A DNA stretch of 64,000 nucleotides, from contig NZ_WWCJ01000002.1 of the NCBI RefSeq assembly GCF_009857475.1, positions 1 through 64,000 on the forward strand, given 5' to 3'. Under the pieces are notes generated by a model. The model did not search any database. It was not told the origin of the DNA and saw nothing but the letters and a program-made list of their open reading frames with translations. Both the position numbers and the translations under genes were made by a program. Source of the DNA: Pseudoduganella guangdongensis. Its GTDB lineage: Bacteria > Pseudomonadota > Gammaproteobacteria > Burkholderiales > Burkholderiaceae_D. This document shows, in pieces, positions 32,301 through 42,272 of this stretch (position 1 is its first letter; the number at the start of each line of letters is the position of its first letter).

Positions 32301-34310
32301 TTAGATATCCACCGGGTCCACCTCCAGCGACCACTTGATCCGCGTCTTGTGCTCGCGCAGCGCCTGCATCCACCCTTTCAGGAAAGCCTGCAGCGCCGGC
32401 CGCGAGGCCGACTCCACCAGCAGCTGCGCGCGCTCCATATTGTGCACGCGCGCCATGCTCATGGGGATAGGGTCGTTGATGGTGATGCCCTCGTGCGCCA
32501 CCAGCCCGCGCGCCGCGCGCAGGAATTCCAGCGCCTGTTCCAGCTCGCGCGCCTCGGCGCGCAGGATGGCCTGGTACAGGAACGGCGGCAAGCCCGCCAC
32601 CTCGCGCTCGCCCAATAGCGAATTGGCGAAATAATCGTAGTCATGCGCCACCAGCGCCGAGAACAGCGGATGCTCCGGATAGCTGGTCTGCACCAGCACC
32701 TCGCTCGCGCTGCCGCCCTGGCGTCCGGCGCGCCCGGCCACCTGCATCAACTGCGCGAACAGGCGCTCGCTGGCGCGGTAGTCCTGCGAAAACAATGAGC
32801 TGTCAGGATTCATGATGCCGACCAGCGTCAGGTTCTTGAAATCGTGCCCCTTGGCGACCATTTGCGTGCCGACCAGGATATCCACCTCCTGCCGGTGCAC
32901 GCTGTCGAACGCTTCCTGCGCGCTGCCCTTGCGGCGCGTGCTGTCGGCGTCGATGCGCAGCACGCGCGCCTGCGGGAACATCTCCTGCAGGCTTTCCTCG
33001 ATGCGCTGGGTACCGCGCCCCAGCGGCTGCAGGTCGATATTGCCGCAGGTCGGGCAATGGCGCGGGATGCGCATCTCCAGGCTGCAATGGTGGCAGCGCA
33101 GGCGGTAATCGGTCTTATGCAGCACCATCAAGGCCGTGCAGCGCTTGCATTCGCTGACCCAGCCGCAGGATTCGCAGGTGATCACCGGCGAATAACCGCG
33201 CCGGTTCAGGAACAGCAAGGATTGCTCGCCGCGTTCCATGCGCAGCTTGATCGCCTCCACCAGCTGCTCGCTCATGCCTTCCTGCCCGCGCCGGCGCGAG
33301 GTGTCGATCAGCTTCACGGACGGCAGCACCGCCTGCTGCACCGCGCGCTCGCGCAGTTCCAGCTTGCGGTAGCGGCCCTTGAGCGCGTGGTGCCAGCTTT
33401 CCAGCGACGGCGTGGCGGAACCCAGCACCACCGGCAGCTGCAGCTGGTGCGCGCGCCACACGGCCAGGTCGCGCGCGGAATAGCGCAGGCCTTCCTGCTG
33501 CTTATAGGACGGGTCGTGCTCCTCGTCGATGACGATCAGCTTGAGGTGCGGCAGGGAGGCCAGGATGGCCAGGCGCGTGCCCAGCACGATGCGCGCCTTG
33601 CCTTCGTGCGCGGCCAGCCAGTGCAGCATGCGTTCGCCTTCCGACAGGCGGCTGTGCAGGGTGGACAGCATGACGCCGGGGAAGCGGGCGCGGATATTCG
33701 TTTCCAGCTGCGGGGTCAGGTTGATTTCCGGGACCAGCACCAGGACCTGGCCCTCTGGCTCGCGCGCCAGCACCTGGGCGCAGGCCTGCAGGTAGACTTC
33801 GGTCTTGCCGCTGCCGGTCACGCCGTACAGCAGGAAGGGCGCGAAACCCTGGGCGCCGGCGATGGCGTCGGCCGCTGCCTGCTGGCCCGGGTTCAGCAGC
33901 GGCGCGGCGGCCGGCGCCGGGTCGTGCGGCAGTTCCATCTTGCCCAGCTTCTTGATCGCCCGGTCCAGCGCGACGGTGCTTGTCACGCGCAGGTTCTTGG
34001 GCAAGCCCGGCAGGGCAACTTCACCCAGGGGGCGCTGATAATACTCTGCGGCAAAACCGGCCAGCGCCAGCCATTGCGCCGACAGGGGCGCCAGCTGGCT
34101 GCGCACCGCCAGCGCGTCCTTCAGTTTTTCCTCCGGAACGTCGGTCTCATCCAGCACGTCCACCACCAGCCCGACCACCTCGCGCGGGCCGAAGGGCACC
34201 ATGGCGAGTTGTCCTACATGCGGTCGGCCCGAATCCCCCGACTTCCAGCGGTAATCAAAGACCGCATTGAGCGGCGTATCGAGGGCAATTCGAAGAATGC
34301 AGTGCGCCAT
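32301..34310 (-). CDS. priA: Primosomal protein N' (PriA helicase)
   Basis: Encodes 669 aa, slightly shorter than E. coli PriA. Seen: the N-terminal DNA-binding domain (3'BD), Walker A GVTGSGKTEVYLQ, Walker B VIDEEHDPSYKQQEG, the zinc domain with paired Cys (CESCGWVSECKRC, CHHC, CPTCG), and the C-terminal motifs MVAKGHDFKNLTLVGI and QVAGRAGR. It restarts stalled forks by loading DnaB away from oriC. It starts 10 bp from the AT-rich region with DnaA boxes, and is followed by only 4 bp before the convergent argP stop. Confidence 0.95.
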   Translation of the reverse strand: MAHCILRIALDTPLNAVFDYRWKSGDSGRPHVGQLAMVPFGPREVVGLVVDVLDETDVPEEKLKDALAVRSQLAPLSAQWLALAGFAAEYYQRPLGEVALPGLPKNLRVTSTVALDRAIKKLGKMELPHDPAPAAAPLLNPGQQAAADAIAGAQGFAPFLLYGVTGSGKTEVYLQACAQVLAREPEGQVLVLVPEINLTPQLETNIRARFPGVMLSTLHSRLSEGERMLHWLAAHEGKARIVLGTRLAILASLPHLKLIVIDEEHDPSYKQQEGLRYSARDLAVWRAHQLQLPVVLGSATPSLESWHHALKGRYRKLELRERAVQQAVLPSVKLIDTSRRRGQEGMSEQLVEAIKLRMERGEQSLLFLNRRGYSPVITCESCGWVSECKRCTALMVLHKTDYRLRCHHCSLEMRIPRHCPTCGNIDLQPLGRGTQRIEESLQEMFPQARVLRIDADSTRRKGSAQEAFDSVHRQEVDILVGTQMVAKGHDFKNLTLVGIMNPDSSLFSQDYRASERLFAQLMQVAGRAGRQGGSASEVLVQTSYPEHPLFSALVAHDYDYFANSLLGEREVAGLPPFLYQAILRAEARELEQALEFLRAARGLVAHEGITINDPIPMSMARVHNMERAQLLVESASRPALQAFLKGWMQALREHKTRIKWSLEVDPVDI

Positions 34311-34320
34311 CCAGGCCTAT

Positions 34321-34980
34321 CAGTTGAAGTTTTTTAACTATCCACAGAATCTGGGGATAACTTTGTGAACAAAGCCGCCAGAATCCAGAGCAAGCACTAA
34401 CCTCTAGCTTGCAAGCTGGGAAAACTCAGCAGAAGTGCCTGTTTTTTCCCTTTTAAATTCAAGCACTTGCAATATACGCCCTAGGAGAGCCAGAAAGCGC
34501 ATATTTTTCCACGCTCTGTGCATAAGTGGGCTATTTAAGGACCAGATTTCCCCTGAAATCAAGCTTTTTTTATGGCGCGCGCGGTGGAAAACGTGCCTGG
34601 TGCACCACAGCACCGCGCCAGGCATTGTACACACGCGCCAGCTGCAAGGTTTGTGTTTCCGCAACGGATTTAGCCGCTAAAAATCTTGGCGAAAAATTAT
34701 GCAATGCAACATGAGGTTCAGAGAAATCCTACGTAATTTCACTAAGTGCCGGTTTACTAAGCGCTTTTAGCTTTTTTCCACAGTTTTTGTGGATAACTTT
34801 GTGGAGAATGGGCCAACAAGCCTGCTCTCCCCCTTGGATAAGGTTTACAAAAGCCAAAACATTGACAAATCCAGAAAAAATTTTGAGCTTTAAAATCAAC
34901 AACTTATGAGCATCCTGAGAGGGAGGCATTCTTGGCTGCCTGTTATTTCCGCAGCTAAAAATTTTGTGCATAAGTCGCTT
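34321..34980. other. AT-rich, gene-free region with a DnaA-box cluster (origin-like)
   Basis: By hand count about 44% GC over 660 bp, against well above 60% in neighbouring genes. No credible gene. On either strand it holds one exact TTATCCACA (34788-34796) and three further TTWTNCACA matches: TTTTCCACA at 34774-34782 and TTATGCACA at 34517-34525 and 34965-34973. One-mismatch boxes lie at 34338-34346, 34352-34360 and 34800-34808. A TTTTCCACA/TTATCCACA inverted pair is 5 bp apart. A/T tracts at 34871-34897 could be an unwinding element, and there is an IHF site at 34894. hemE lies to the right; in Caulobacter and other Alphaproteobacteria oriC adjoins hemE. It may be oriC, a DARS/datA-like site, or a DnaA-regulated priA promoter. 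Confidence 0.6.
34894..34906 (+). promoter_or_regulatory. IHF consensus site
   Basis: AATCAACAACTTA matches WATCAANNNNTTR at every defined position. It lies within the DnaA-box cluster next to A/T tracts, as IHF sites do in known origins. A chance match in AT-rich DNA is possible. Confidence 0.5.
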
Positions 34981-34991
34981 CTGCCCAAATT

Positions 34992-35016
34992 AAAAAAGGG
35001 CGCCGCAGCGCCCTTT
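34992..35016 (-). terminator. Intrinsic terminator of hemE
   Basis: AAAGGGCGC / GCGCCCTTT with a 4-nt loop, followed on the minus strand by T residues, 20 bp after the hemE stop. It insulates the AT-rich region from hemE transcription. Confidence 0.85.
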
Positions 35017-35035
35017 CCTTGAGGCTGGAAGGCAA

Positions 35036-36112
35036 TCAGGCGCCGCGCAGCTGGCGGCTATAGCTGTGCACGGTATCCACCAGCACCGTCACCGATTCCG
35101 GCGGGGTGAACTGGGAAATGCCATGGCCCAGGTTGAAGACGTGGCCGGTGTTGTGCGGGCCGTAGCTGTCCAGCACGCGGCGCACTTCGGCAGCGATCTG
35201 GTCCGGGTTCGCAAACAGGATGGCCGGGTCGATATTGCCTTGCAAGGCCATCTTGTGGCCCACCAGTTCGCGGATCTTGCCGATATTGGCGGTCCAGTCC
35301 AGGCCCATGGCGTCGGCGCCGATGGCGGCGATCTCCTCGGCCCAGTGGCCGCCGCCCTTGGTGAACACGATGGCAGGGATCTTCACGCCGTCTTTCTCGC
35401 GCTTCAGCAGGCTCACCACCTGCTGCATGTATTTCAGCGAGAACTGCTGGTAGGCGCCGTCCGCCAGGGCGCCGCCCCAGGAGTCGAACACCATCACGGC
35501 CTGCGCGCCGGCGTCGATCTGGGCGTTCAGGTACTCGGCCACGGCGCGCGCGTTGATGTCCAGGATGTGGTGCATCAGGTCCGGGCGCGCGTACATCATC
35601 TTCTTAATGGTGTGGAACTCGCGCGAGCCCTGGCCTTCCACCATATAGCAGGCCAGCGTCCATGGGCTGCCGGAAAAGCCGATCAGCGGCACACGGCCAT
35701 TGAGCTCGGTGCGGATCTGGGTCACGGCCTTGAATACATAATCCAGCGAGCCGGCCGGCGGCAGTTGCAGGGCTTTGACGTCTTCCTCGGTCTTCAGCGG
35801 GCGCTCGAATTTCGGGCCTTCGCCTTCCACAAAGTACAGGCCCAGGCCCATCGCGTCCGGCACCGTCAGGATGTCGGAGAACAGGATGGCCGCGTCCAGC
35901 GCGTAGCGGTCGATCGGCTGCAGCGTGACTTCGGTCGCCAGGTCCGGGTTGGTGGCCAGGCCCATGAAGGAGCCCGCCTGCTGGCGCGTGGCGCGGTATT
36001 CCGGCAGGTAGCGGCCGGCCTGGCGCATCAGCCATACCGGGGTGTACTCGGTCGGCTGGCGCAGCAGCGCGCGCAGGAAGGTGTCGTTCTTCAGCTGGGC
36101 AAATTGTGGCAT
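35036..36112 (-). CDS. hemE: Uroporphyrinogen decarboxylase
   Basis: Encodes 358 aa, the normal HemE length. It converts uroporphyrinogen III to coproporphyrinogen III in heme synthesis in the cytoplasm. Seen: the N-terminal [21 protein letters not shown] and the substrate-binding [17 protein letters not shown] (Arg/Asp cleft), [16 protein letters not shown], and [15 protein letters not shown]. The ATG at 36112 is chosen; a TTG three codons upstream could also serve. It is transcribed alone and faces away from the S9 peptidase gene, with a terminator before the AT-rich region. Confidence 0.96.
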   Translation of the reverse strand: MPQFAQLKNDTFLRALLRQPTEYTPVWLMRQAGRYLPEYRATRQQAGSFMGLATNPDLATEVTLQPIDRYALDAAILFSDILTVPDAMGLGLYFVEGEGPKFERPLKTEEDVKALQLPPAGSLDYVFKAVTQIRTELNGRVPLIGFSGSPWTLACYMVEGQGSREFHTIKKMMYARPDLMHHILDINARAVAEYLNAQIDAGAQAVMVFDSWGGALADGAYQQFSLKYMQQVVSLLKREKDGVKIPAIVFTKGGGHWAEEIAAIGADAMGLDWTANIGKIRELVGHKMALQGNIDPAILFANPDQIAAEVRRVLDSYGPHNTGHVFNLGHGISQFTPPESVTVLVDTVHSYSRQLRGA

Positions 36113-36187
36113 GAAAGACAATCTAAAGCAGGTAGAAAGGCGTTATTATCGCATCCCTGCCCCGTTTTTATGCGTTTTGGAGCCATC

Positions 36188-38101
36188 ATGACATCCACCT
36201 CCACCGCGCCTTATGGCGCCTGGCCTTCCCCGATCAGCGCTGACGTGGTCGCCGCAGGCGCCACGCCGCTGTCGTCGGTCGTCCTGGACGGGGCGGATAT
36301 CTATTGGCTGGCCGGCCGCGCGGCGGAGGCGGGCCGCACCAGCATGATGCGCCAGCGCGCTGCCGGCCCGGCGCAGGAGCTGACAGCGCGTCCTTTCAAT
36401 GTGCGCAACCGCGTGCATGAATATGGTGGCGGCGCCTATGCCGTGGCCGGCGGCGTCGTCGTGTTCTCGCACCATGCCGATAACCGCCTGTACCGCCTGC
36501 CGTCCGACGCCGGTGCGGGCAGCGCGCCCGAGGCTTTCACCGCGCCGGGCCGCCAGCGCTTCGCCGATTTCGTGATCGACGCGCCGCGCGCGCGCCTGGT
36601 CGCGGTGCGCGAGCAGCACCCGGAGGACGAGGGCTCGCACGCGCAACCGGTGAACACCATCTGCGCGGTGGGTTTTGACGGCGGCGAGCGCGTGCTCGTG
36701 ATGGGCAACGACTTCTACTCCTCGCCGCGCCTGTCGCCGGACGGCAGCCGCCTGGCCTGGCTGTGCTGGGACCATCCGCGCATGCCGTGGCAGGGCACCG
36801 AGCTGTGGGTGGCCGAGGTGCAGGCCGACGGCCGCCTTGGTACGCCGGCGCGCGTGGCGGGCGGGCCGCAGGAATCGGTCTGCCAGCCCGAATGGTCACC
36901 TTCCGGCGTGCTGCACTTCGTTTCGGACCGCAGCGGCTGGTGGAACCTGTACTGTCTGCGCGGCGACGGCGCAACCGAGGCGCTGTGCCCGATGGAAGCC
37001 GAATTCGCCACCCCGCACTGGACCTTCGGCAATGCCCTGTATGGCTTTGGCGCCGGCGGCGACATCATTGCCAGCTATATCGAGCAAGGCGTCAGCAAAC
37101 TGGGGCGGCTGCGCCCGGGCAGCGCGGCGCTGGAGCCGATCGCCACGCCCTACCAGGAAATCCGCGAACTGCGCGTGGGCGCCGGCTGCGCGGTGGTGCT
37201 GGCCGGCAGCCCGACCATCGCGGCCGAGATCGCGCGCATCGACCTGGCCACGGGCGAGCGCCAGGTGCTGGAGCGTTCGATTGCCGAACTGCCCGCCCTG
37301 GGCTACCTGTCGGTCCCGCAGAGCATCAGCTACCCGAGCGCCGGCGGCCGCACCGCCTACGCCTTCTATTACCCGCCCGCCAACCAGGAGCTGCGCGGCG
37401 CACCCGGCGAAAAGCCGCCGCTGATCGTGATCAGCCACGGCGGCCCGACCGGCATGGCGGCCAGCACCCTGAACTTGAAGACCCAATACTGGACCAGCCG
37501 CGGTTTCGGCGTGCTCGATGTGAACTATGGCGGCAGCACCGGCTTTGGCCGCGCCTTCCGCGATGCGCTCAAAGGCCAGTGGGGCGTGGTGGATGTGGAG
37601 GACTGCATCGCCGGCGCGCGCCACCTGGTGGCGCAGGGCCTGGCCGACGGCGAGCGCCTGATCATCCGCGGCAGCAGCGCGGGCGGCCTGACCACGCTGT
37701 GCGCGCTCACGTTCCACGACGTGTTCAAACTGGGCGCCAGCTATTACGGCGTGTCCGACCTGAAAGGCCTGGACGACGATTCGCACAAGTTCGAGTCGCA
37801 CTACAACGAATACCTGATCGCGCCGAAAGCGCAGGCCGAAGCGGTGTACGCCGAGCGCTCGCCGATCAACCACACGCAGCGCCTGTCGCGCCCCATGATC
37901 TTCTTCCAGGGCCTGGACGACAAAGTGGTGCCGCCGCAGCAATCGAAAGCCATGGTCAACGCGCTGCGCCAGCGCGGCATCCCGGTCGAATATGTGGCGC
38001 TGGAAGGCGAAGGCCACGGCTTCCGCAAGGCCGACACCATTGTGCGCACCTTGCAGGCCGAGCTCTCCTTCTACCAACGCATGTTCGGCCTGGCTGCATG
38101 A
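36188..38101 (+). CDS. S9 family serine peptidase (dipeptidyl/acylaminoacyl peptidase type)
   Basis: Encodes 637 aa from ATG 36188 with GGAG 5 nt upstream. An N-terminal beta-propeller (to about 370) is followed by an alpha/beta hydrolase with Ser497 in RGSSAGGLT, Asp578 in GLDDKVV, and His610 in GEGHGF. There is no signal peptide, so it is cytosolic and probably trims peptides released by other proteases. It belongs to the S9C-like group rather than S9A. Its stop overlaps the ATG of the SNF2 gene (ATGA), so they are translated together. Confidence 0.86.
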   Translation: MTSTSTAPYGAWPSPISADVVAAGATPLSSVVLDGADIYWLAGRAAEAGRTSMMRQRAAGPAQELTARPFNVRNRVHEYGGGAYAVAGGVVVFSHHADNRLYRLPSDAGAGSAPEAFTAPGRQRFADFVIDAPRARLVAVREQHPEDEGSHAQPVNTICAVGFDGGERVLVMGNDFYSSPRLSPDGSRLAWLCWDHPRMPWQGTELWVAEVQADGRLGTPARVAGGPQESVCQPEWSPSGVLHFVSDRSGWWNLYCLRGDGATEALCPMEAEFATPHWTFGNALYGFGAGGDIIASYIEQGVSKLGRLRPGSAALEPIATPYQEIRELRVGAGCAVVLAGSPTIAAEIARIDLATGERQVLERSIAELPALGYLSVPQSISYPSAGGRTAYAFYYPPANQELRGAPGEKPPLIVISHGGPTGMAASTLNLKTQYWTSRGFGVLDVNYGGSTGFGRAFRDALKGQWGVVDVEDCIAGARHLVAQGLADGERLIIRGSSAGGLTTLCALTFHDVFKLGASYYGVSDLKGLDDDSHKFESHYNEYLIAPKAQAEAVYAERSPINHTQRLSRPMIFFQGLDDKVVPPQQSKAMVNALRQRGIPVEYVALEGEGHGFRKADTIVRTLQAELSFYQRMFGLAA

Positions 38102-41100
38102 GCGACACCCTGCTCGCCGAATTCGAGTCGCTCGGACCGGCCGAAAAAGCCATCCTCGCCCTGCTGGCATTGGTGGGCGATCCGGTCGGGCGCACCGCCA
38201 TCCTCGACCACATGGTGGCGGCCGGGGTGAAAGACCCGGAAGGCCAGGCCTTCACCGCGCTGACGCTGGACGACCCGCTGCTCAAGCTGGAGCGGCTGGC
38301 CTTCACCACCTCGGTGGTGGGACGCGGCTACGTCTGCAACGCGCGCCTGCGCTGGCCGGCCATCCGCGCCGCCATCGGCGCCCACCTGCTGGACGATCTC
38401 TGCAAGGCCTACGAGGCGCTGAACCCGATGCGCCAGAACTGGAACGGCGCCTACGAGCCGCGCAGCTACCGCCACGGCGTGGCGCGCCTGCGCATGGCGC
38501 TGCTGCGCGGCCGCCCGCCGCAGGACGTGATGCCGCTGCTGGCCGCCTGCATGGCATGCTATGAGGCGGCGCAGCTGAACCCCATTGTCGACATCTTCTC
38601 GCGCCCGTTCGAAGCGGGCATGCTGCTGCTGGTGCACCCGCTGCTGCAGGACGAAGTGCTGATGCTGCTGGTCCTGCACACCCAGCGCGAGCCGGCGCTG
38701 GCGCCGGTGGTGCGCGGCTACGCGGAACGCCATCTGCAGCGGCGCCAGGCCGCCGAGCAAGGCGTCAGCCCCGCGCTGCGCCTGGCGCTGGCCGAGCACG
38801 CCATCCTGTGCGGCAAACTGGCCGAGGCAACGCGCTTGCTGGAAGGGCTGGACGGCGCGCTGGCGCAGTGCTTCGCCAGCGCAATCCAGCTGCTGCGCGG
38901 CGATGTGAACGGCGCCATCGCCGGCTTTGAAGCCGCGCTGAAATCGATCCGCCGCGAGTCCGGCAAGCGCAAACACCTGTTCCAGGGTATTGCCGGCCAC
39001 CTCTATGTGCTGGCCCTGCTGCGCAACGGCGACCCGAAGCACCTGAAAACCGCCGAAAGCTACCTCGACCTCGCGGTGCATGCCCAGCACAATGCCGACA
39101 GCGCGGTGTACCAGCAACTGAGCATGCTGCGCCAGATCCGCGCCGGCACCATGCAGGCCGACATCGTCACCCAGCGCGCGTGGGAAGCGCCGCTGCAGGC
39201 GCAAATGTTCCAGTGCATGCTGTACTACTGGCTCGCCCTGCCGCAGCTGAAGCAGCGCCGCGCCGAATTGCAGGACTTGTCGCAGGCCGCCGAGTCGGCC
39301 GGCTTCCTGCTGCTGGCGGCGGGGGCGGAAAGCCTGCTGGGACACCTGGGCGACGAGGGCGCCGCGGCGCGCGCGGCTGCCTGGCGCGAGCAGCTTGGTT
39401 TCGGCGACATGGCCGCCTGGTTCGAGCGGCAGGAGGCGTGGGAGCGCCAGCTGGCGGCCCTGATCAACCTGCAGCAGGGCGGCACTGACAGCGGCGGCGA
39501 AATGCGCCTGGTGTGGGCCATCAGCTACGACGAACGGCAGGGCATCGCGGAGATCGAGCCGCGCGAACAGAAGCGCGACTTGCGCGGGAGCTGGGGCAAG
39601 GGCCGTCCGGTGGCGCTCAAGCGCCTGCGCGACGACGCGGCGCAGATGGAGTACCTGACGCCGCAGGACTTGCGCATCAGCAGCGCCATCATGCCAGCGC
39701 GCCAGGCTTACTCGTCAGGCCTGCGCTACGATATCGACATCGACCAGGCAGTGCTCGCGCTGGTCGGCCACCCGCTGGTGTTCTGGATGGATGCGCCGGA
39801 CACGCGGGTCGAGCTGCTGGCGGGCGCGCCGCAACTGCTGATCCGCACCCACCAGGGCCAGTTGCAGCTGTCGCTGCAGCCCGCGATCGACAACCTGAAC
39901 GCCAATGTGATCGTGGTGCGCGAGGCGCCCAACCGCCTGCGCGTGCTCAGCGTGCAGGACGAGCACCGCCGTATCGCCGCCATTGTCGGCGACGGCCTGT
40001 CGGTGCCCGAGCATGCGAAAGAACAAGTGCTGAAGGCCATTGGCGCCGTCTCGGCCATGGTCACCGTGCAATCGGATATCGGCGGCGGCGCCGCCAATAC
40101 CGAGCAGTGCGACGCCGACCCGCGCCTGCACATCCACCTGCTGCCCTACCAGCAGGGCTTGAAAATGCAGATCCAGGTAAGGCCGCTGCGCGATGCCGGC
40201 CCTTACTACGCGCCCGGCGCCGGCGCCGAAAATGTGATCGCCGACGTCAATGGCCGTTCAGTGCAGGCGCGCCGCAGCCTGGCTGGCGAGCGCGATGCCG
40301 AGCGCCAGCTGGTGCTGAAATGCGAAGTGCTGGAGCAAGCCACGGAAGAACATGGCGAGTGGCTGCTGGGCGAACCGGCCCTGTGCCTGCAACTGCTGGC
40401 CGAACTGCAGGCGCAGGAAGCCGACAAGGTGGTACTGGCCTGGCCGGAGGGTGAGACCTTCCGCCTGACCAAGCCGGTCTACACCAAGCAGCTCAAGCTG
40501 AACATCAAGAGCAAGAAGGACTGGTTTGCCGCCAGCGGCCAACTGGTGGTGGATGAGGATCGCGTGCTCGACCTGCGTTCGCTGCTGGACATGATCCGGG
40601 CCGGCAAGAGCCGCTTCATCCAGCTGGGCGATAAGGAATTCCTGGCGCTGTCGGAAGAACTGTATCGCCGCCTGTCCGAAATGGCGACCTACGGCGAAGA
40701 CGACGACGCCGGCATGAAGGTGCACCGGCTGGCCGCCTTCGTGCTGGAAGAACTGGCCAACGATGTCGGCACGCTGGAAGCGGACGCCATGTGGCGCGAG
40801 CACCTGCTGCGCATCGAGTCCAGCGCCGCCTACACGCCGCAATTGCCAAGCACCCTGCAGGCCGAACTGCGCGACTACCAGCTGGCTGGTTTCGAATGGC
40901 TGGCGCGCCTGGCGCATTGGGGCGTGGGCGCCTGCCTGGCCGACGATATGGGCCTGGGCAAGACGCTGCAGGCCCTGGCCCTGGTGCTGCTGCGCGCGCC
41001 GCGCGGCCCGACCCTGGTGGTGGCCCCGACTTCCGTCTGCCTGAACTGGGCCAGCGAAGCGGCGCGCTTTGCGCCGACCCTGAACGTAAAGATGTACGCC

Positions 41101-42261
41101 ACCGGCGACCGCGAGGACATCATCAGCAATGCGGGCCCGTTCGACCTGGTCATCACCAGCTACGGCCTGCTGCAGCTGGAGTCGGAGCGCTTCACCAAAC
41201 AGCAATGGCACACCATCGTGCTGGACGAGGCACAGGCCATCAAGAATGCCGCCACCAAGCGCTCGCAGGCCGTCATGGCGCTGCAGGGCGACTTCAAGAT
41301 GGTGGCCACCGGCACGCCGCTGGAAAACCACCTGGGCGAACTGTGGAACCTGTTCCGCTTCATCAATCCGGGCCTGCTGGGCAGCCATGAGCAGTTCAAC
41401 CTGCGCTTCGCCGGACCAATCGAACGCCAGCAGGACCACCGCGCCGAAGTCGGCGCGCGCAACCGCTTGCGCCGCCTGATCGGTCCATTCGTGCTGCGCC
41501 GGACCAAGGCGCAGGTGCTGACCGAGCTGCCGGCGCGTACCGAGATCGTGCTGGAAGTCGATTTGTCGGCCGAGGAAACCGCGCTGTACGAATCGCTGCG
41601 GCGCGAGGCGCTGGAGAACCTGGCCTCCATCGAGGGCCCGGCCGACCGCAAGTCGATGCAGATCCTGGCGGAGATCATGAAGCTGCGCCGCGCCTGCTGC
41701 AACCCCAACCTGGTGGCGCCTTCGCTGCGGCTGGAGTCAAGCAAGCTGGCGGCTTTCGCACACCTGCTGGAAGGCTTGCTGGAGAACCGCCACAAGGTGC
41801 TGGTGTTCAGCCAGTTCGTCGACCACCTGTCGCTGATCCGGGCCCACCTGGACCGCAGCGAGATCCGCTATCAATACCTGGACGGCAGCACGCCGATGAT
41901 GGCGCGCAAGCAAGCGGTCGATGCGTTCCAGGCCGGCGAGGGCGATGTCTTCCTGATCAGCCTGAAGGCAGGCGGCGTCGGCATCAACTTGACCGCCGCC
42001 GACTACGTGATCCACATGGACCCATGGTGGAACCCTGCCGTGGAAGACCAGGCATCCGACCGCGCGCACCGCATGGGGCAGCTGCGGCCGGTCACCATCT
42101 ACCGCCTGGTGGCCCGCAATACGATTGAAGAAGGCATCGTCGAACTGCACGCGCACAAGCGCGAACTGGCCGACAGCCTGCTTGATGGCAGCGATACCGC
42201 CGCGCGCATGACGGCGGAAGACATGCTGGCGATGCTGAACGAAGGCTTGCGCCGCTTCTGA
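38098..42261 (+). CDS. SNF2-family ATPase with a large unassigned N-terminal half
   Basis: Encodes 1387 aa. The C-terminal 500 residues are a complete Swi2/Snf2 motor: the motif I lysine Lys955 in DMGLGKTLQAL, DEAQ at 1043-1046, TGTPLENHLGELW, FSQFVDHLSLIRAHL, ISLKAGGVGINLTAADYVIH, and SDRAHRMGQLRPVTIYRL. Residues 1-430 are helical with TPR/HEAT-like spacing (LRGDVNGAIAGFEAALKSI). The next 400 or so are probably beta-rich and not recognised. Bacterial SNF2 proteins remodel protein-DNA complexes or RNA polymerase (RapA). The N-terminal part does not look like RapA. It overlaps the S9 peptidase gene by 4 bp and precedes the DUF2785 gene by 11 bp. Confidence 0.85.
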   Translation: MSDTLLAEFESLGPAEKAILALLALVGDPVGRTAILDHMVAAGVKDPEGQAFTALTLDDPLLKLERLAFTTSVVGRGYVCNARLRWPAIRAAIGAHLLDDLCKAYEALNPMRQNWNGAYEPRSYRHGVARLRMALLRGRPPQDVMPLLAACMACYEAAQLNPIVDIFSRPFEAGMLLLVHPLLQDEVLMLLVLHTQREPALAPVVRGYAERHLQRRQAAEQGVSPALRLALAEHAILCGKLAEATRLLEGLDGALAQCFASAIQLLRGDVNGAIAGFEAALKSIRRESGKRKHLFQGIAGHLYVLALLRNGDPKHLKTAESYLDLAVHAQHNADSAVYQQLSMLRQIRAGTMQADIVTQRAWEAPLQAQMFQCMLYYWLALPQLKQRRAELQDLSQAAESAGFLLLAAGAESLLGHLGDEGAAARAAAWREQLGFGDMAAWFERQEAWERQLAALINLQQGGTDSGGEMRLVWAISYDERQGIAEIEPREQKRDLRGSWGKGRPVALKRLRDDAAQMEYLTPQDLRISSAIMPARQAYSSGLRYDIDIDQAVLALVGHPLVFWMDAPDTRVELLAGAPQLLIRTHQGQLQLSLQPAIDNLNANVIVVREAPNRLRVLSVQDEHRRIAAIVGDGLSVPEHAKEQVLKAIGAVSAMVTVQSDIGGGAANTEQCDADPRLHIHLLPYQQGLKMQIQVRPLRDAGPYYAPGAGAENVIADVNGRSVQARRSLAGERDAERQLVLKCEVLEQATEEHGEWLLGEPALCLQLLAELQAQEADKVVLAWPEGETFRLTKPVYTKQLKLNIKSKKDWFAASGQLVVDEDRVLDLRSLLDMIRAGKSRFIQLGDKEFLALSEELYRRLSEMATYGEDDDAGMKVHRLAAFVLEELANDVGTLEADAMWREHLLRIESSAAYTPQLPSTLQAELRDYQLAGFEWLARLAHWGVGACLADDMGLGKTLQALALVLLRAPRGPTLVVAPTSVCLNWASEAARFAPTLNVKMYATGDREDIISNAGPFDLVITSYGLLQLESERFTKQQWHTIVLDEAQAIKNAATKRSQAVMALQGDFKMVATGTPLENHLGELWNLFRFINPGLLGSHEQFNLRFAGPIERQQDHRAEVGARNRLRRLIGPFVLRRTKAQVLTELPARTEIVLEVDLSAEETALYESLRREALENLASIEGPADRKSMQILAEIMKLRRACCNPNLVAPSLRLESSKLAAFAHLLEGLLENRHKVLVFSQFVDHLSLIRAHLDRSEIRYQYLDGSTPMMARKQAVDAFQAGEGDVFLISLKAGGVGINLTAADYVIHMDPWWNPAVEDQASDRAHRMGQLRPVTIYRLVARNTIEEGIVELHAHKRELADSLLDGSDTAARMTAEDMLAMLNEGLRRF

Positions 42262-42272
42262 ACGGAGAGATG

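Noticed and set aside
34404..34971. Small open frames of 62-86 aa in the priA-hemE gap
   Set aside because: No ribosome binding sites, no domain-like sequence, and they cross the DnaA boxes.
35066..36187. N-terminal extension of the S9 peptidase frame across hemE
   Set aside because: Antisense to hemE; the ATG at 36188 has a ribosome binding site and family N-terminus.
36763..38097. N-terminal extension of the SNF2 frame to 1832 aa
   Set aside because: It overlaps the in-frame coding sequence of the S9 peptidase; the ATGA junction at 38098 is the natural start.
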